Shown in pieces: positions 47,574 to 59,900 of a stretch of DNA of 64,000 nt. The stretch comes from Sanderia malayensis (lineage: Eukaryota > Cnidaria > Scyphozoa > Semaeostomeae > Pelagiidae). The translations under genes were made by a program, and so were the position numbers. The notes beneath the pieces were generated by a model that worked only from the letters and a program-made list of their open reading frames with translations, was not told the DNA's origin and did no database searches. Where the stretch lies: positions 1 to 64,000 of the forward strand of contig RQOL01000475.1 of NCBI GenBank assembly GCA_013076295.1, in the 5' to 3' direction. How positions within the stretch are numbered: the first letter of the stretch is position 1; every line of letters starts with the position of its first letter.

Positions 47574-50500
47574 ATGTCCATGGCAGCGTCTTCTTCATCT
47601 TCTGACAATGACACAGAATCTTCTTTGTTGGATAAAGAAGTTGCATGCGAGGAAAAGAATGCAGCTCCAGACGACAAGGTCAAGAAAAGGGGGGGCGAAG
47701 AAGAGAAAACGAACACATTACCAAATGTATAATAGGAAAATTGATAGCTTAAAAAAGCGTGTAAGTAGTAATGCAATATATTTAGCATGGTAATAGAAAA
47801 AATTACATCTTTAGCAAGCGATGATCGCTTTTATTTGGCTGGCTTTCATTCAGTTTTAGTATAGTAAGGCATCAAAATAATAATATTTGTGGTGATGTGA
47901 TTGTTAAGTGTCATCTTCATTTCTAGTGTGCGTGATGTGATTTGTCATATTTGTCATAAGATTTATTTTTGCATTAAAATTTATTTATAAATTTTTGCCA
48001 AAGAAGTATATTTGTTGTTGTTTATTGCATTGTTCTGCATCCTTAAATAGCCTGCATAGCTCCAGAAATGACTGTGTACTTGGTATATTCAAGTAAATGA
48101 GTGTATTCAAGGTAGCACTGTTAGGAATTTTTTTTCTACAAAGGTATTGAAGTTGAAAAGAAATTTAGAGTCATTTCCAGCTTTGCTGATTTTAAAAAAA
48201 AAGAATGAAATTCATTTTGTGGGTAGGTAAAAGTTTCTTTAGAGCTTCCATGTGGAATGTTCTTAAATGTTTTTATATTGGTGTAACATTTTTTGAAACA
48301 ACTACATGCTGTGCATATTGTAATACAATGAAAACAATTTATAACAAAAACAGGAGATTCTGATCTAGAAAAGGCCTTTGGAGCATCAGAGGAAGTAAAG
48401 AGAATAATTGAAAATGCATTAAAGTGCCCCTACACCTTATTTTTTTATTCTTTATATCGATAAAACTTTCTTCGCTGATTTTAGATCCGAAAATAGTATT
48501 TAAATCTGACGTCTAGTTAACGAGTTATAACGTGGGGAAGTGTCGATGTTTCGTCATTTTCGCCATTTTTTGTGGTCAACTTTTAGGACTGGGATCTACC
48601 TACTATGACATCATAGTTGGTGCCATTGTGCCCCGTTCATTTTCCCGTACTGAAGCAACAAATCCGGCATCAATTTTCTCTCATACGATGCACTCGATAT
48701 TCGTTTTTTTGACTTTGATGATTAGAAACAGGTCGGCGCATTATGACATTGAAATTTGAAAGGCTTGCGATGAGTTTGCAGCTGTGGGGAGGAATTACAA
48801 AATTCCTATGTAGTGGCTGCTCGTTGTGCTCAGTGGAAGCGGGCGTGGGCCGTGCAATGTTAAAACTGTACGGGAATGGGGATGCCAAGAAGAGCATCAA
48901 AACATGATGATAAAACTGGGAAAATATGTCATATCGATGTGTTTTGCTAGCCCATGGAAATACACCCGATAAATCAAAATTTGTATGGCTTCACAAAATT
49001 CTGCTTTATCAGGATGATCGCCTTAAAACTGTGAGGAGAAGGAGATGGATAAATTTCATCAATTCGCAACGATGGAAGAAATTCTATGGACGCCTCATCA
49101 TGAATGAAATAAATCAAACAACAAACAAACAATAATTTCGGTACAATAACGAAATTTATGTGTAGTAATAAGGAATTGTGTCGCAGATTTTCTACACTTG
49201 CTGTTCCAAATGAAAATCGAATCGTTTCAAGCTTCCTCAAACCCCAAAGGCTTAGACTGACACGGATATGATGGCCTAAATTATTGCGTATATTGAATTT
49301 TGATATACACTTTTGCTTCATCACAAACACAACAAAAAGATAATAATTCAGATCTAGTCAAATGCCCAGAAAGTTTTCTTTCAACATTTCTTTTCTTGCT
49401 CACATCTCTTTCATGGCTTTGACTGAAAGAGTTCTCAGCCAAATGGCATAACAAATGCATCAGGTTTCTCCTTCATCGGTATCACTATCAACGGTTTGCT
49501 TTGCTCTACGATACGATCAATCCTATCCCCTCGCCATCTTCGCATTCCTCGGCACTGCAATCCCTACTGTCATGAACTACTATCCGACAAAGAATGTTAA
49601 TTTATGGAAACTTTCTATTCGATTCTGATCACCAAAATTGCACAAATACCCACGAATACACATAACGAGACAAGACAGCGCAAACACTATTTATTATACT
49701 GAATGTAGGCCTACGCCCGCCGCCACTGAATACAACGAGCAGCCACTACATTGGAGTTTACCTACTATGATGTCATAGTAGGTAAATTACGGTCCTAAAA
49801 GTTGACCACGAAAAAGTGGTACGCGTTGCCTCGTATCTCAAAAACTACTTGTCATATCAAAAAAATATAAACGGATTCAGAATCAGCGCATTCGAATCTA
49901 TAGTTTTAGCCAATAAAAAAATTAGGTGTAGGGGCACTTTAACTGGAAAACCAATTACCTCTGAGAAAAATCTGTCCACAAAAAGGAAAAGGGCATCAAA
50001 TGCTGATGAGGGTGTTCTAAATACATTAATTGGTATGGGTATGAACATGTCCTAATATGCACGTGAATTTGCATGTGTTTACTTACTTCTCTCCTTGTTA
50101 TACAATTCATATTTAAGAATTTACTATATATCTCAATAGAAAAGGGTGTGTCTTGGATTCTTAAGGATGACTTAAGAATGTTCATTGTGAACTACACAAC
50201 TGGAGGACGTCGAATAAACAGATTTTGGGGAAAGATAAATGAAGAGCTGTATAAGCCAGATTGGTGGCCAAAATCTGTACCATTTACATCACCAAACATC
50301 CGAGAAAGAGATGCAACTGAAGGTTAGTTTGTAAACTTAAAGATTGATGCAAACCACACTTCTACTAATTACTTTCTTAAGCTTTAGCCTGTCAATAATA
50401 TGTAAAAGATAACAGAATGAGAATAGACGTGTCAACACAAGTGTTAATAACTCATTGTGCTTGCTGTCTGCATATAAACCAAGCCTTTCAAAAGAAGAAT

Positions 50501-53500
50501 TAGTAATTGTTGGGGAGGCATTGAGAAACCACTTAATTCATGAAGTGTGAGTATTTATTAGACAGTCAAAATGTGTGCAAGCATCAGCTCATTTTGTTTC
50601 TTTAAAGCACTTTCCTTCAAATTATATCTAAGAGTAGAATGTATATGTTTCAGAGTTTCTGATTGGAAAAGTGAAACATTGGAAAACTCACATGTAGGTA
50701 CTTTCATGGATGGTATGGTCATCAATAAAATCGATATTGCTGATTCTGTTTTTCATCAGGAAATGTGGATATAAAGACAAATTACCAATTTGCAAATTAT
50801 GAAACATATTTTAAACCATCTTTTTATTGATTTAGCATATAGTAGATGCAAATGAAGTCGTTGCCGAAACGTTGTTAACTAAAGATGCGGTTGCGAGTGA
50901 CGATGAAGACAATGAGGTAATGTCATAGATGACAATAACAATAATCTATATAATAGAAGTCAATATTCAAGGCTTTTGGTACTGGTCTTTAAATTCTATA
51001 AAATTGTCAATGATTTCTAAGAATTTCAATGATCACGTCAAAATGTCCCAAAATGAGTTTTTAGTATCATTTTTTAATATACAAAATTAATCTATAAATA
51101 CCCAGGCGTTTGATTGGGTAATAATTAACCTTAGGAACCGAGTCAACTAATACCTGAAGAGACGGACAAGAAGCAAGAACTTGCTTCGATCAAAGTGGTT
51201 TGTTCTAAGTGTTTCCTCCTACGTTTCCCTTGCATTTATTCACATTACCTCTTTATCCTTTTTTAAGTGTTAACCTCATTTGCGTATTTTTTTATTCTTG
51301 AAATTTAGCCACCTAGATCTGTTGAGCGCGCCACAGATTTAAAAAAGAAAACAGAGGTAGCTTCTCCGAACATTTTACCTCGTGAACAGTTGAGACAGTT
51401 TTTCAAATTTTCAAATATACAATATGTTTTTCAAATATACAATATGTTTTTCAAATATACAATAGCTTGTTCTTTATTCTAAAGTTTTGAGCAAAATTTT
51501 TAGCCTGAAAGGTCCTTAATCCATTGGTTCTTATGTGCGGTTGTTTACTGCATTGCACTAGAACTACTAATCGAAGAAAGGATCTTACAATGAATGAATT
51601 TTCTTTTTCTTCAGGCAATTATGTCCAAAAAGCATCTGCTTACTATTGCGGATACCCGATGGGAGTCCTTTTTGAGGAAAGTATCTAAAATAGATAAAAA
51701 TTTTGTTGAGAGATGCAAGATTTTCCTCTCAGGACATCAGGACGAATTTACAATGTGCACAATGCCATCATCAGTATCTGTTATTGATGAATTGTAAGTT
51801 TATGCCGCTTTGCTTGTGTCTTTTGTTGTGTTTTTATGCAACACTTTAGTATTAAGGTTGTAGGAATTTTTCATAATTGTTTATATTTATGTCAGATATA
51901 ACAACTTGGATATTGTTCCAGATGGCATGCAAGTGCTTACAGCCACTGGTAACGGCGACTGTTTGTTTAATTCCGTCGGAAAACTTCTTTTTGGCACGGA
52001 AGCTGTTACTCCAATTCTACGTCTTGTTGCTGCTGTGGATGGCATTGATCATGCTGAACATTTTGTAAATGAGGTAACTAATCTAATCAGTGTGTTGTGT
52101 GGTTAGTCGCCAAAAAACAATTTACTTTAGTGTGAAAACAAATAGAGGGGTGGCTTGTGTTTCCTTAAAATTACTGATCAGGATTTATTTTTTCCCAGTA
52201 TAGAGATTTGTACATAACTAGAGACAGTGCACTGCAAATGCTGTATGTGTTTTCGACAGCCAAAACCTATGCACGTCGTCCTTCTAGCTCTACAGCCACT
52301 ATAGCAACGTCGATATTAAGATTTGCCATACGCAGCGAAATCATGGAACTTACATTCCAAAGATCGTTTGCAGGTAATTGTGCTTTAACATAATTATATT
52401 GTAACACAATATAGTTAACTATCTCTAAAGCAGAAACCTTCGGGGATTTTCAAGAGTGTTGGCGTCTCAGCGAGGTGTAGGTATTATAGCTAACACAAAA
52501 CTTTTTGCAGGATTGCTACAGGTACGGCTTCTTGGAACAAGTCTTTATCGTAATGTGAATCTGCACTGCTCGTACAGTGACTTTTACCATGGTCTAATGT
52601 CGCCATGTATTTGCCGTCAACAACTCATTGAGAGGCCATTAAACGTCATGTTTGTTGGAGCTTCCAAAGATTTGAAAGAACCAAATCATTATGTTCCACT
52701 TGTCTGGAAAATCTGTAAGTACTTTTGCAAGTTAAATATTGACCATCTTTTTCATTCAGAACACCATTTATAAGTTATATCTTTGCAATTCGCGAATAAT
52801 TATTTGCAGCTCCAAGGAATTTTCCTGAAAATCTTCAGGAACAAAAAATTGCTACAAAGTTCTGTGCTGGGAGGAAGCTACTTGGTTGCATTGCAGTGAG
52901 TGGTGAGAAGAAAGAATGGGTGCAATGTAGAAAGTGCTATCTCCATTATCATGCTGTGTGCAGTGGCATAGCAGTGCACAAAAAAGAATTTGTTTGCTGT
53001 CTAGAGAAGGACATTTGCATCGAGCTTCAAAGGGGTAACATGAATCTTTTGGCTCATCATTTCGATGATGCTGTAAGGTATGTGTCAATTCTTTGCTGTT
53101 TCACTTGTAGCTCCTAGCAATAAAGATATTACAGTCTACTCTCGATAAGTGGAACCTGCACGGGACCAAAAAAATGGTTCCACTTATTGAATGTTCCACT
53201 TACCCGAATTATAGGTTTGTTAATCCAAGGGACCGGAGAAATTGGCTCCACTAAACGAAAGTTCCCCTTATCCGGGGATCCACGTATCGAGAGTAGACTG
53301 TATTTTCGTTTTTAGCAAAAAATCATTCTTGTTTTGACTATCAACCAAATGTCCAGTTTGTTCACACTATTTTTATTTACAGCATCTTGGAATGGCCCGA
53401 GGCAGTATCGAAACCAAAATCGTGCGAATCTGTGGTCATAATTTCACTTTTTGATATATTTTGCTTGCATTCGTTTGGATTCTCCTCTTCGCTGGTAAAC

Positions 53501-54722
53501 TTCTATATTAGGTGAGAAGATCAGCGTATGTCGTGTATCTTCGATAAGATTATTATCTTTGCTTGCTTTATGAAATGTAACTCGCAAACAATATTTTTCA
53601 GAGTACTGCAAAACATCATTGTTCCAAACTCAAATGTATTCGTTGCAAACACTGAAGATGCTTGCCAAATTTTTGCAAGTAACTCTTGTCGGAAACCCAT
53701 CTTTCCAAGAGATAACATTTTGAGTCACGATATTGTTATCTTTCCTTGTGTCTTGAGGTAATCAAGGAAGTTACAAATATTGTATTATTTCGATCTGATT
53801 TTGTAATATCACAAAACTCATGATGTGATATTGGTCACTTGATTCTCTAAATGAATAGCTACATTTTACCTACATTTGCTTATAGTGACTGTTGGCATTG
53901 GGTAATGATCATCTTTTCGCTGTCAGAACACTGGTACGTATCTTGGTATACACAATTAATGTTGTACCCTATATTCCACAGTATTCTATGGTCTACTATT
54001 ATAGTGTTTTTATATGTGACTTCGATAATATAAGAAAAAGAACAAGAAGGTCTATTTGTCGTGAAGGTGAATCTGAAAAGGGTGTTGTCAAACCTTTAAC
54101 GTTGACATATATATGTTGAGAACATTTCTTCAACTGCACACTGCTGTATTTGACTTTATTTGTGAACAAACAATTTTTATTTCATGGTATTCCCAGGATG
54201 TCAGTATTGGATTCAATGGGAGAAACGAGTTGCGAAAGGCAATGGGAAATGTTAATTGCATTTATCAACGCCGAGCAAAGAAAACAAGCTAAACCAGTGA
54301 CAAAGTTCAACCTTATTTCCAATAAGGTATTCTAACTTTTATAATTATCGCTGTGCTGATAATTTTTATGCTCTGGGTTTATTGGAAAATTCATTGCTAA
54401 ACCAGAGCAGGTTAACACCGTTAGTAAGGGTATTCACGCGTTTTACATAAAATTTGTAGATACCAAAGCAAGTTGCTTCCATGGACTGTGGAACATTTAT
54501 GCTCTATTACATTTCATGTGTAATGAAAATGGTAAGCAATCATCATAACAATATTTCAGATATTTATTATTGCAGTAGACAAATTTACTAAATTATTAAA
54601 CGATTGTACAGGACTTCCGAATCATTGACAGTACAATACACATAGACGAGACAAACAGCCATGAAGTAGGACGAAACATCCGAACATCAATACTCAGACA
54701 CATCTACGATTTGAGAAAATAA
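47574..54722 (+). CDS. OTU + PHD + Ulp1 multi-domain peptidase (cassette 2)
   Basis: A basic N-terminal exon (47,574-47,760) has a frame change in a run of seven Gs (47,689-47,695). The next exon (48,354-50,032) is split by a TTAA element. WWPKSVPFTSPN follows at 50,140-50,322. OTU exons at 51,896-52,714 carry GNGDCLFNSV (Cys) and NHYVPLV (His). The PHD-like finger is at 52,810-53,077 (CAGRKLLGC..CRKCYLHYHAVC). The Ulp1 domain (53,383-54,531) shows LVNFYIR, WHWVMIIF (His), LDSMG (Asp) and PKQVASMDCGTF (Gln and Cys). The last exon, 54,612-54,722, ends LRK-stop. The C-terminal exons splice in phase. OTU removes ubiquitin and Ulp1 removes SUMO-like modifiers, so one protein may act on both. An exon matching one in the cassette-1 gene seems missing between 47,760 and 48,354. 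Confidence 0.75.
48423..49938. mobile_element. TTAA-flanked non-autonomous DNA transposon in an exon
   Basis: The ends are agtgcccctacacct and its complement aggtgtaggggcact, with direct TTAA at 48,419-48,422 and 49,939-49,942. Long inverted similarity continues inward (cctactatgacatcatag near 48,597; its counterpart near 49,762; gtcaacttttagga near both ends). TTAA targeting fits piggyBac or Kolobok types. There is no transposase frame. It splits an exon that would otherwise read through (..IIENAL then TGKPITSEK). Confidence 0.85.
51415..51470. repeat. Short tandem repeat in intron
   Basis: About three units of tttttcaaatatacaatatg, between exons of the OTU-PHD-Ulp1 gene. Confidence 0.8.
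53132..53300. mobile_element. pogo/Tigger-like MITE in an intron
   Basis: 169 bp with ends cagtctactctcgataagtg and the near complement cgtatcgagagtagactg, flanked by TA on both sides (53,130-53,131; 53,301-53,302). The cagt..ctcgata start is typical of pogo/Tigger-type mariner relatives. It lies between the PHD exon and the first Ulp1 exon, so it should be spliced out. Confidence 0.85.
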
Positions 54723-54772
54723 GATTGGTAAGTACATTTTACCTACTCATTCTGGACACTTTGTTTCATACA

Positions 54773-56880
54773 ATTACATAACTTCATTAGAAATCCCGAT
54801 CCTGTGGAAGGAACCGAAATATGGTGCCTTTCCACAGGAGCTCAATTATGCCTTCAGAATAACAGAAAACTCGTCCCATCAACACAACATTAGATGGAAA
54901 CATCAAAAATTCGTATTCAGAACAGTTTCTTTCATACAAATACATAACTTCAGTAGAAATCCCTATCCTGTGGAAGGAACCAAAATATGGTGTTTTTCCA
55001 CAGGAGTTCAATTATGCCTTCAAAATAACAGAAAACTCGTCTCATCAACACAACATTAAATGGAAACATCGAAAATTCGTATTCAGAACAATTTGTTTCA
55101 TACAAATACATAACTTCGTTAGAAATCCCGATCCTGTGGAAGGAACCGAAATATGGTGCCTTTCCACAGGAGTTCAATTATGCCTTCAGAATAACAGAAA
55201 ACTCGTCTCATCAACACAACATTAGATGGAAACATCAAAAATTCGTATTCAGAACAGTTTCTTTCATACAAATACATAACTTCAGTAGAAATCCCTATCC
55301 TGTGGAAGGAACCAAAATATGGTGTTTTTCCACAGGAGTTCAATTATGCCTTCAAAATAACAGAAAACTCGTCTCGTCAACACAACATTAGATGGAAACA
55401 TCAAAAATTCGTATTCAGAACAATTTGTTTAATAAAAATACATAACTTCAGTAGAAATCCCGATCCTGTGGAAGGAACCAAAATATGGTGTTTTTCCACA
55501 GGAGTTCAATTATGCCTTCAGAATAACAGAAAACTCGTCTCATCAACACAACATTAGATGTTAACATCAAAAATTCATATTGAGAACAGTTTCTTTCATA
55601 CAAATACATAACTTCAGTAAAAATCCCGATCCTGTGGAAGGTACCAAGATATGGTGTTTTTCCACAGGAGTTCAATTATGCCTTCAGAATAACAGAAAAC
55701 TCGTCTCATCAACACAACATTAGATGGAAACATCGAAAATTCGTATTCAGAACAATTTGTTTCATACAAATACATAACTTCAGTAGAAATCACAATCCTG
55801 TGGAAGGAACCGAAATATGGTGCCTTTCCACAGGAGTTCAATTATGCCTTCAGAATAACAGAAAACTCGTCTAATCAACACAACATTAGATGGAAACATC
55901 AAAAATTCGTATTCAGAACAGTTTCTTTCATACAAATACATAACTTCAGTAGAATTCCCGATCCTGCGAAAAGAACCAAAATATGGTGTTTTTCCACAGG
56001 AGTTCAATTATGCCTTCAGAATAACAGAAAACTCGTCTAATCAACACAACATTAGATGGAAACATCAAAAATTCGTATTCAGAACAGTTTCTTTCATACA
56101 AATACATAACTTCCGTAGAAATCCCGATCCTGTGGAAGGAACCAAAATATGGTGTTTTTCCACAGGAGTTCAATTATGCCTTCAGAATAACAGAAAACTC
56201 GTCTCATCAACACAACATTAGATGGAAACATCAAAAATTCGTATTCAGAAAAGTTTGTTTCATACAAATACATAACTTCAGTAGAAATCCCTATCCTGTG
56301 GAAGGAACCAAAATATGGTGTCTTTCCACAGGGGTTCAATTATGCCTTCAGAATAACAGAAAACTCATCTCATCAACACAACATTAGATGGAAACATCAA
56401 AAATTCGTATTCAGAAAAGTTTGTTTCATGCAAATACATAACTTCAGTAAAAATCCCCATCCTGTGGAAAGAGCCAAAATATGGTGTCTTTCCACAGGAG
56501 TTCAATTATGCCTTCAGAATAACAGAAAACTCGTCTCATCAACACAACATTAGATGGAAACATCAAAAATTCGTATTCAGAACAGTGTGTTTCACACAAA
56601 TACATAACTTCGGTAAAAATCCCGATCCTGTGGAAGGAACCAAAATATGGTGTTTTTCCACCGGAGTTCAATTATGCCTTGAACATAACACAAAACTGGT
56701 CTCATCAACACAACATTAGATGGAAACATCAAAAATTCGTATTCAGAATAGTGTGTTTCACACAAATACATAACTTCAGTAGAAGTCCCGATCCTGTGGA
56801 AGGAACCAAAATATGGTGTTTTTCCACAGGAGTTCAATTATGTCTTGAGCATAACACAAAACTGGTCTCATGTAGCAAAG
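54773..56880. repeat. 166-bp satellite (~12.7 units) between convergent genes
   Basis: Head-to-tail 166-bp units contain aatacataacttcagtagaa, cctgtggaaggaacc, ccacaggagttcaattatgc and catcaacacaacattag. The array starts ~50 bp after the stop of the OTU-PHD-Ulp1 gene and ends ~50 bp before the stop of the KDZ gene. Each unit holds an internal inverted pair (cctgtgga / tccacagg), so a transcript could form a hairpin. Reverse-strand frames of ~75 codons repeat with the unit and are spurious. Confidence 0.9.
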
Positions 56881-56929
56881 AAACATGTAGCTAAGTTTTA
56901 GAAATTGGAGAATTTACTCACGTCAATGG

Positions 56930-59900
56930 TTACTTTGTTTTTTGGCGTCTCCCCTTGGTTAACAAATTTCGGTACCATAAAAACAATGAACAATGCTGCA
57001 TGAAATTTTCGTGCGTCATATAGGAGAGAGTTGGCTTTATTCTTTTGAGACAGGAATTCATTTGCTCATTTATTTGGCTATTTATATGCCGTAGCGAGAG
57101 ATATCTGTCCAGATTGTATCCTTCGGAGCATCCTGAAGGAAGAAGGTATAGCGATTTGTGGAGTAGTTGATATTGCTGGAAACATTGGAATATCATGTGG
57201 ATACGAAGAACCCGTGTCAGACAAATTGAATAATTAATATGATGACTGCTTACCTGTATGATTTTTCCAATGTAGTCGATCGATTAGAAATTTGGTGTCT
57301 TTGAAGAAACTTGGTTGTCTGTTCAAGCAGTACTCATGTAAACTACATGCATTATCATAGACAATGATTTCAGGGGCTGGAACGAAAGGACAATATCAGA
57401 TTTGATCCAGGACCCCGCAGCCATTAGGTTAGGGGAGCTAAAGGCCATTCATTTGTTCTCACTTTTTTCAAAGACGGGTTTAATCCTTTTTTCAGATGTT
57501 TGATGTAAAGTTTTTAATTTCCCTTATTCAAATAGTCCAATGGCATTAAAGAAACAATTCGCAAGCACAAGTGTCATACGTGGTAGCTTTATCTTCACGT
57601 AAACATGGTCATTAACTTGGTGAACTTGCTTTTCACTAATATGTTTATATCACTGTATAACACCGCGATATGGCCCAGTTTCTTTGATGGTTTCCTGTCT
57701 TGTTTCTTAACTCAACAGTGCATGAATGTGCACGAAAGAGCCATAATCGAACGAAAATGGCGTTTTCTGACGCTCTGAGGGCGTGGATTTAGAAATCCCC
57801 CGTTTACCCCCTTTACTTTCAACCAGGTGTACTAATCCCCGGGTTTGATTATAATACGAAGAGTTTGAACCAAGCAGAATAATTTTACACAAGTCCACCA
57901 ATACTAACCTTTTTCAAATCGTGTGAAAATGAAGCTGAAGGGAACATCTGGCGATTCTTCGGTCAACATAATTTCAAATCCATAGCATATTTCTATAAAA
58001 AAATTCAACTCATTGATGTTAAGACTAGTGTTTGTAGTGTTTTATAGAGTCATAAAACATTTAAGTAAATGCTCACCGTGTTCACAAAACATTGTGAATA
58101 TTCCTGGCAACAGCGTTGGGTGTCCGGTGCTTTTTTTATTACAACTATGAGAAGATCGCGAGGCACTTTTCACATCCATTTCATACACACCACGCTCTCG
58201 AACTTGGGAGAGCTTTGGCCAGTGTGAGTATCGCGATTCTTTATCTTTAGTCAACAATAACCCTGAAACACTTGTTGAAGGTGCATTCTTGAAAGGGTTT
58301 TTTTACCTTTCGATCATGAGCTTCAGCACAGGAATCAGTGACTTTGGAAATCGAAAATCGGCATGTGATACAATCACATCGTGAAGAATAGGCATTGAGC
58401 TCTTGAACGTCTTTAGTTGTGCACTTGTCACTGAATTGGAAGCAATAAGCTCTTCTAAAGAATGCAACAGATCTGCGTCTTGATGTATCACTCCACATAC
58501 AGGGGTTGAGGTGCCCAATGCTTCAATAAAAGGAACCCAAACGTGTGGGCAAGTAAAGGCTGCCGAGAGCGTCGGTGTTTTTTTGTTGGGTTTCGTGTAT
58601 TGGTGGTCCTCCATTACCGAAGAATCGTTAATCTCTTTCACCAATGTAGTGATATCTGGTGATTCCATCTGCAGTAAATCAAGCAGCTCATCGTATTCAT
58701 CTCTGCTGAGCCTGTTCTTCTTGCGTCGAGAACTGTTACAGTAACGCAGAAGAAGAGTTCTGCAGGACTTCGATTTGATCACGATTCTCTCCTTGAATTT
58801 GCTGAAATTTAATGTTTAACAATTTTAGTTCAATTTCAAAAGTTTATCAGCTTAGCTAATCGACTACCTCAGCCATTTGTGTATAGTTACCTATATCTTG
58901 GTATGTTTTCCGGAGAGTCCTTTTCAACTGTTTGCAGAAATGAGCGCCAATGGGTCAATTCTCTTCTAAACGACAAGGACGTCGCATCCATGAGCAAAAT
59001 GGCCGGTGAATTCAAACATTTGCTACATTCGAAATTCTTATTTACGTCAATGTCCGTTAGTCTCAAATAAGAATACCACGAATCTTTAAACTTATTGTAC
59101 ACGAAGTTTCCAACCAACTCAGAAAGACCATCATCACGCTTTTCTTGCACATAAATGGAGTGAAAAATGTAAATAGGCATCCTGAAAAAGAATGATTTGG
59201 CATAATTTCTTACATCTTGATAATTTATCCTTGGGGCCGTTCCTAGAAAAATTTTATGGGGGTGTGTAGGACCATGCTTACATTTATGGCGACAAAATGG
59301 GAGTGGTTCCCACAAATAATACCCATTTATAAGAGATGTTTTCATGAATGTTTTCAAGTTTAGTTAACTATTTTGTGTTTAATTTGTCGGCACATTTTGG
59401 AAAACATAAATTGACCAAAATGAGCTTCCGTTTATGCTACAGCACCTAATTTTCTTCTTGGATTCCCCGAATACAACCAATTTAAAAATTTGCCGACAGA
59501 CATAGAAACTGTCGTGATTTTCCGACAGAAGTTTTGCTTGGGCGGGTGTAACACCTTACACCCCCTTTGTAGGTACGGGCCTGTTTGTCCTATTTGCTTT
59601 TGTTTTCCTAATTTCTTTTGGTGCTTACCTTCCACGTAGAAAGCTGAGCATAAATCTTCTCAATAACTTATGGCTAACGAGGTACTGTCCCATATTTAAG
59701 AGCCCATCTTCCAAACCATCGTATTGGTATTTGTATTCGCATTCCTTGTTGCTACATTTGATATAATACACTGCAAAGAGGAAAAATTATAAGATATTTG
59801 TTATAAATAAAAATAATAACGACACATAAAAATTGAAATGACTGGATACAAAAGTCAACAGTTGGATACAATGTTTTTACTGTACCTTGGGCGAAACAAA

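Noticed and set aside
54787..56837. Series of ~75-codon minus-strand frames starting MNSCGKTPYFGSF
   Set aside because: One per 166-bp satellite unit; no evidence of coding.
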